This document shows, in pieces, positions 61,259-64,000 of a stretch of DNA of 64,000 nucleotides. The stretch is from Oscillospiraceae bacterium. GTDB lineage: Bacteria > Bacillota > Clostridia > Oscillospirales > Ruminococcaceae. The position numbers and the translations under genes are program-made. The stretch lies in the NCBI GenBank assembly GCA_017550285.1, contig JAFZPP010000038.1, positions 25,662 through 89,661 on the forward strand, given 5' to 3'. Below the pieces are notes generated by a model. It searched no databases, was not told the DNA's origin, and worked only from the letters and a program-made list of their open reading frames with translations. Positions within the stretch are counted from its first letter, which is position 1; every line of letters starts with the position of its first letter.

Positions 61259-62218
61259 ATGCCAAGCGCAACCAACAGAAAACGCAAGCCCATGACCCAA
61301 GCCAAACGCAGAAAAGCAAAGCGGAAAAAGCAGCATCGCGGTCCGGTTATGCGGTTTAAGTTCAGCCAGCTGATTTTGCTCTGGATTCTGAGCCTGATTC
61401 TCTGCTTCGGCACATATCTCTATAACCGTAATTTCCATCCGGAAAAGGATGTTTTCCTTGCAACTGCCGAAGAATCCGAGGTCACAGAGGAATCTCAGCT
61501 CGAATCCCTTCCTGCTGAGGAGGAGCCGCTGGAGCTGACGGAAGAACCCGAACTCACGGAGGAAAGCACGCAGGAGGAGGAACCGGCACTGGATGTCCCG
61601 ACGACGGACAAGATCAATCCTGTTCCGGAATCTGTCCCGCAGGCACCGGATTATCTCAATAAATGTGCATTTCTCGGCGAAACCAATATCTATCAGCTCG
61701 GTCAGCACGGTCTGCTCCAGCCGTACAGCGTTTACGCGAGCGAAAAGCTGAATCTGACCAACTATATGCGTGAATACGTTATGCTCGAGGGCACGACAAT
61801 CCGCATCCTGAGTGCAATCAACTCCGCAAACTGCCCGATCTATCTGATGTTCGGCACCGAGAGCCTCGGCATACAGCCTGCCGATCAGACCGCCGACCAG
61901 TTCGACCAGCTTCTGAACTCGGCAATTGCTACCGCGCCGGAGGCACAGGTCATTGTTCTTTCGATTCCGCCTGTGACAGAATTCGCAGAAAACAACGGTG
62001 ACAACCCGATCAAAAACAGCGTGATCGACGACTATAACACACGCCTGCTTGAGATCAGCAATAAGCGCGATGTGTATTTTGTGGACGTCAACACAGCGCT
62101 CAAGAATAACGAAGGCAAGCTCAATAAGGAATATGCAGAGGAGGACGGCATCCACCTCAACGCACAGGGCGGTCAGATGCTTCTGAACTATGTCCTGAAT
62201 CATGTTCCGCCGCAGTAA
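61259..62218 (+). CDS. Membrane-anchored SGNH-hydrolase-like protein
   Basis: 319 aa. N-terminal basic region, TM segment about 36-54, then an acidic Glu/Thr/Pro linker (about 65-130). The outside domain (about 140-315) has the SGNH pattern FLGETNIYQLG (block I with Glu-Thr where the nucleophile motif GDS is expected), MFGTESLG (block III), and DGIHLNAQG (block V with Asp and His). The Ser nucleophile is thus not visible in block I, so catalysis is uncertain. It may be a cell-wall or glycan binding/acyl-handling protein. Strong GGAGG-type site upstream. Confidence 0.75.
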   Translation: MPSATNRKRKPMTQAKRRKAKRKKQHRGPVMRFKFSQLILLWILSLILCFGTYLYNRNFHPEKDVFLATAEESEVTEESQLESLPAEEEPLELTEEPELTEESTQEEEPALDVPTTDKINPVPESVPQAPDYLNKCAFLGETNIYQLGQHGLLQPYSVYASEKLNLTNYMREYVMLEGTTIRILSAINSANCPIYLMFGTESLGIQPADQTADQFDQLLNSAIATAPEAQVIVLSIPPVTEFAENNGDNPIKNSVIDDYNTRLLEISNKRDVYFVDVNTALKNNEGKLNKEYAEEDGIHLNAQGGQMLLNYVLNHVPPQ

Positions 62219-62228
62219 TCAAAACAGA

Positions 62229-62263
62229 AAGCAGCGTATTTCATCGGAAGAAATACGCTGCTT
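62229..62263 (+). terminator. Terminator of SGNH-like gene
   Basis: 14-bp stem AAGCAGCGTATTTC/GAAATACGCTGCTT with T run. Confidence 0.9.
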
Positions 62264-62323
62264 TTTTGTATCTTCTGTCATTTCAAAGCGGGGCACATCA
62301 CTGTACCGCATTTTTTCTGCAAC

Positions 62324-62358
62324 AAAGAACCGCTGCCCATTCAGGACAGCGGTTCTTT
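62324..62358 (-). terminator. Terminator of surface adhesin gene
   Basis: 12-bp stem AAAGAACCGCTG/CAGCGGTTCTTT downstream of the stop at 62372. Confidence 0.85.
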
Positions 62359-62371
62359 TGATTGCATGGGA

Positions 62372-64000
62372 TTACTTTTCGTCATCACGGCGCTTGCGCA
62401 TTGCAAATGCTGCTGCACTCATCAGCACGCCGACGATCATCAGAGCGGTCGGAGCCGAATCACCGGTCTTCGGAGCGCTGCCGACCTTCGAGGTGGTAAC
62501 CGGTGTACCCTTGTGCGTCGTGGTGGTAGTGGTTGCGCTCGACGCAGGCGTTGTTGTGGTATCGGTTTCCTCGGTCGTCGTGGTCTCCTCCGTGGTGGTC
62601 GTGGTTTCCGTGGTCGTTCTGGTACGATCATCCTTGTCACCGGTCTGATCATTCGTGACAGTCGTTTCAGTCTCCGATGTCGTGGTTCTGGTATCGGTAT
62701 CCTGCTTTTCGTCATGTGTGACTGTCGTGGTCACGGTTGTAGCGGTCGTTTCCTCCGTGGTTGTTGTCTCGGATTCGCTGCCGCTTTCCGTCACCGTTGT
62801 GGTTGTAGCAGACGTCGTTTCGGTGGTCGTGGTGGTCGTAGTGGTCGTTTCGGTCGTGGTGGTAGTTGTCGTGGTAGCCGTGGTGGTCGTCGTTGTGGTG
62901 GTTGTCGTTGTTGTTGTCGTGGTGGTCGTTGTTGTCGTTGTCGTGGTCGCAGACGACTCAGTAGTCGTTGTGGTGGTGGTCGTCGTTGTAGTCGTCGTGG
63001 TCGGCGTAGTGGTTGTGGTTGTCGTTGTTGTGGTTTCCTCAGCCTTCGGCGCATCCTGAACCTCGAGGATGTTGTTCGCGCGAACGATTACATTGCCGTT
63101 GGTTTCAGTTCTCACAGACTCTGCAACAACCTTGCCGTCCTTGATCTCGAACTCGAATGTGGTCACAGTGACGAAGCCGTCCGGTGCGACGGTCTCTTCC
63201 AGTGCGTACTTGCCGTCTTTCAGTCCCGTAATTTCTGCCTTGTTGCCCTTGAAGGTAACATCGGTGTCCTTATCGGTCAGGGTCTTGCCCTCAACCTTCA
63301 CACCTTCCAGATTTGCGCCTTCATCCTTTGCGGTCAGCTTGAAGGTTGCCTTATTGGTCTCCGGAACCGGCTTTGCGCCGAGGTCCGTCTTGCTGATTGT
63401 CAGGGTGGTCGGTGCGTCCTGTACCTCAATCGTGTTGTCATCGTGAACAATGACGTTGCCGTTGGTCTCAGTCTTCACAGACTCAGTCACAACCTTGCCG
63501 TCCTTGATCTCGAACTCGAATGTGGTCACAGTGACGAAGCCGTCCGGTGCTACGGTCTCTTCCAGTGCGTACTTGCCGTCTTTCAGTCCCGTGATCTCTG
63601 CCTTGTTGCCCTTGAAGGTAACATCGGTGTCCTTATCGGTCAGGGTCTTGCCCTCGACCTTGACGCCTTCCAGATTTGCGCCTTCATCCTTTGCAGTCAG
63701 CTTGAAGGTTGCCTTATTGGTCTCCGGAACCGGCTTTGCGCCGAGGTCCGTCTTGCTGATTGTCAGGGTGGTCGGTGCGTCCTGAACCTCAATCGTGTTG
63801 TCGTCGTGGACAATGACATTGCCGTTGGTCTCAGTCTTCACAGACTCAGTCACGACCTTGCCGTCCTTGATCTCAAACTCGAATGTGGTCACAGTGACGA
63901 AGCCGTCCGGTGCCACGGTCTCTTCCAGTGCGTACTTGCCGTCTTTCAGTCCCGTGATCTCTGCCTTGTTGCCCTTGAAGGTAACATCGGTATCCTTATC
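62372..64000 (-). CDS. Sortase-anchored surface protein with SpaA-type repeats and Thr-rich stalk (5' end missing)
   Basis: The gene runs off the window end, so its start is unseen; at least 542 codons are present. The visible N-terminal side has nearly identical 121-residue repeats with SpaA/prealbumin-like segments (ATFKLTAKDEGANLEGV, YALEETVAPDGFVTVT). A Thr-rich stalk of about 190 residues (roughly 62480-63050) follows, then APKTGD as a sortase motif, a hydrophobic segment and a RKRRDDEK tail. This is the classic layout for a wall-anchored adhesin or pilin-like protein. The sorting signal differs from LPXTG by one residue (A instead of L). Confidence 0.9.
   Translation of the reverse strand, partial: DKDTDVTFKGNKAEITGLKDGKYALEETVAPDGFVTVTTFEFEIKDGKVVTESVKTETNGNVIVHDDNTIEVQDAPTTLTISKTDLGAKPVPETNKATFKLTAKDEGANLEGVKVEGKTLTDKDTDVTFKGNKAEITGLKDGKYALEETVAPDGFVTVTTFEFEIKDGKVVTESVKTETNGNVIVHDDNTIEVQDAPTTLTISKTDLGAKPVPETNKATFKLTAKDEGANLEGVKVEGKTLTDKDTDVTFKGNKAEITGLKDGKYALEETVAPDGFVTVTTFEFEIKDGKVVAESVRTETNGNVIVRANNILEVQDAPKAEETTTTTTTTTTPTTTTTTTTTTTTTTESSATTTTTTTTTTTTTTTTTTTTTTTATTTTTTTTETTTTTTTTTETTSATTTTVTESGSESETTTTEETTATTVTTTVTHDEKQDTDTRTTTSETETTVTNDQTGDKDDRTRTTTETTTTTEETTTTEETDTTTTPASSATTTTTTHKGTPVTTSKVGSAPKTGDSAPTALMIVGVLMSAAAFAMRKRRDDEK
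63055..64000 (-). repeat. 363-bp near-identical coding repeats
   Basis: Period 363 bp, seen at positions 63191, 63554 and 63917 (same GGTCTC landmark). Bases differ at few positions; the copy nearest the stalk differs most. The array continues beyond the window. Confidence 0.95.

Noticed and set aside
62655..63059. Plus-strand Val-rich open frame
   Set aside because: It is the reverse of the Thr-rich stalk of the adhesin gene.
63055..64000. Possible CRISPR array
   Set aside because: The repeats are 363 bp, coding and contiguous with no spacers.

Overview
The window comes from a low-GC-phylum Gram-positive (Firmicutes/Bacillota) with a fairly GC-rich genome (mid-50s percent judged by eye). 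Spore genes (gerA/gerB/gerC-type genes, gpr, ricT, bofA), sigma-A promoters with TTGACA/TATAAT boxes and strong AGGAGG ribosome sites point to an endospore-forming clostridial lineage. One cohesin-dockerin protein, four further dockerin proteins and a sortase-anchored SpaA-repeat adhesin suggest a cellulosome-type Ruminococcus-like gut bacterium (Oscillospiraceae). Species cannot be fixed without a database search.

Layout. 1-12.5 kb: five minus-strand dockerin genes (one with a cohesin, three with BspA-type leucine-rich repeats, one with Ig-like domains) and a CapA-type lipoprotein are interleaved with plus-strand spore germination genes (gerA, then gerB-gerC), acpP and minus-strand rpsT. 12.5-18.2 kb: gpr, a YetF/DUF4363 pair, then darA-holB-(YhfC protease)-ricT. 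18.3-23.1 kb: Rrf2/IscR-like regulator, an aminotransferase, and nifS-nifU-mnmA (Fe-S and tRNA thiolation). 23.2-29 kb: trmB, small proteins, pyrC, a cluster of perfect hairpins, an Lrp regulator overlapping an aminotransferase. 29-33.7 kb: orphan response regulator, MORN-type protein, hpf, VanY-type carboxypeptidase, an unknown protein and an acetyltransferase. 33.8-36.5 kb: serine recombinase followed by bofA, a 103-bp tandem repeat carrying a promoter, and a PAP2 phosphatase. 36.6-39.1 kb: cysK behind a leader containing a 17-codon cysteine-rich ORF, then two paralogous lipoproteins. 39-46.7 kb: ABC-F protein, ADP-ribosylglycohydrolase, GH13 amylase, glycogen phosphorylase. 47-57 kb: DJ-1 protein, 5-formyl-THF cyclo-ligase, mltG, U32 peptidase, and the TIGR03960/TIGR03936 radical-SAM pair split by two DUF2500-like genes. 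57-64 kb: ilvE behind a small hydrophobic ORF, double-domain ThyX, XRE membrane regulator, SGNH-like protein, and the 3' end of the repeat adhesin, which runs off the window.

How they fit. Extracellular polymer use (dockerin proteins, adhesin) sits beside intracellular alpha-glucan breakdown (GH13 plus phosphorylase). Sulfur handling recurs (IscR-like regulator, NifS/NifU, MnmA, CysK). The most attractive candidate for something undescribed is the cysK leader: a sigma-A promoter, a strong ribosome site and an ORF encoding MQKRCCGCTVLQRHRIS, in frame with cysK, looks like a cysteine-sensing leader-peptide attenuator. Other leads are the recombinase-bofA pair, the gerA/gerBC split by dockerin genes, a family of perfect hairpins with 3-nt loops, a synonymous-only relic of a second amylase, and a ThyX whose two halves keep complementary parts of the motif. 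Everything here was read by eye; no similarity search or folding program was run.
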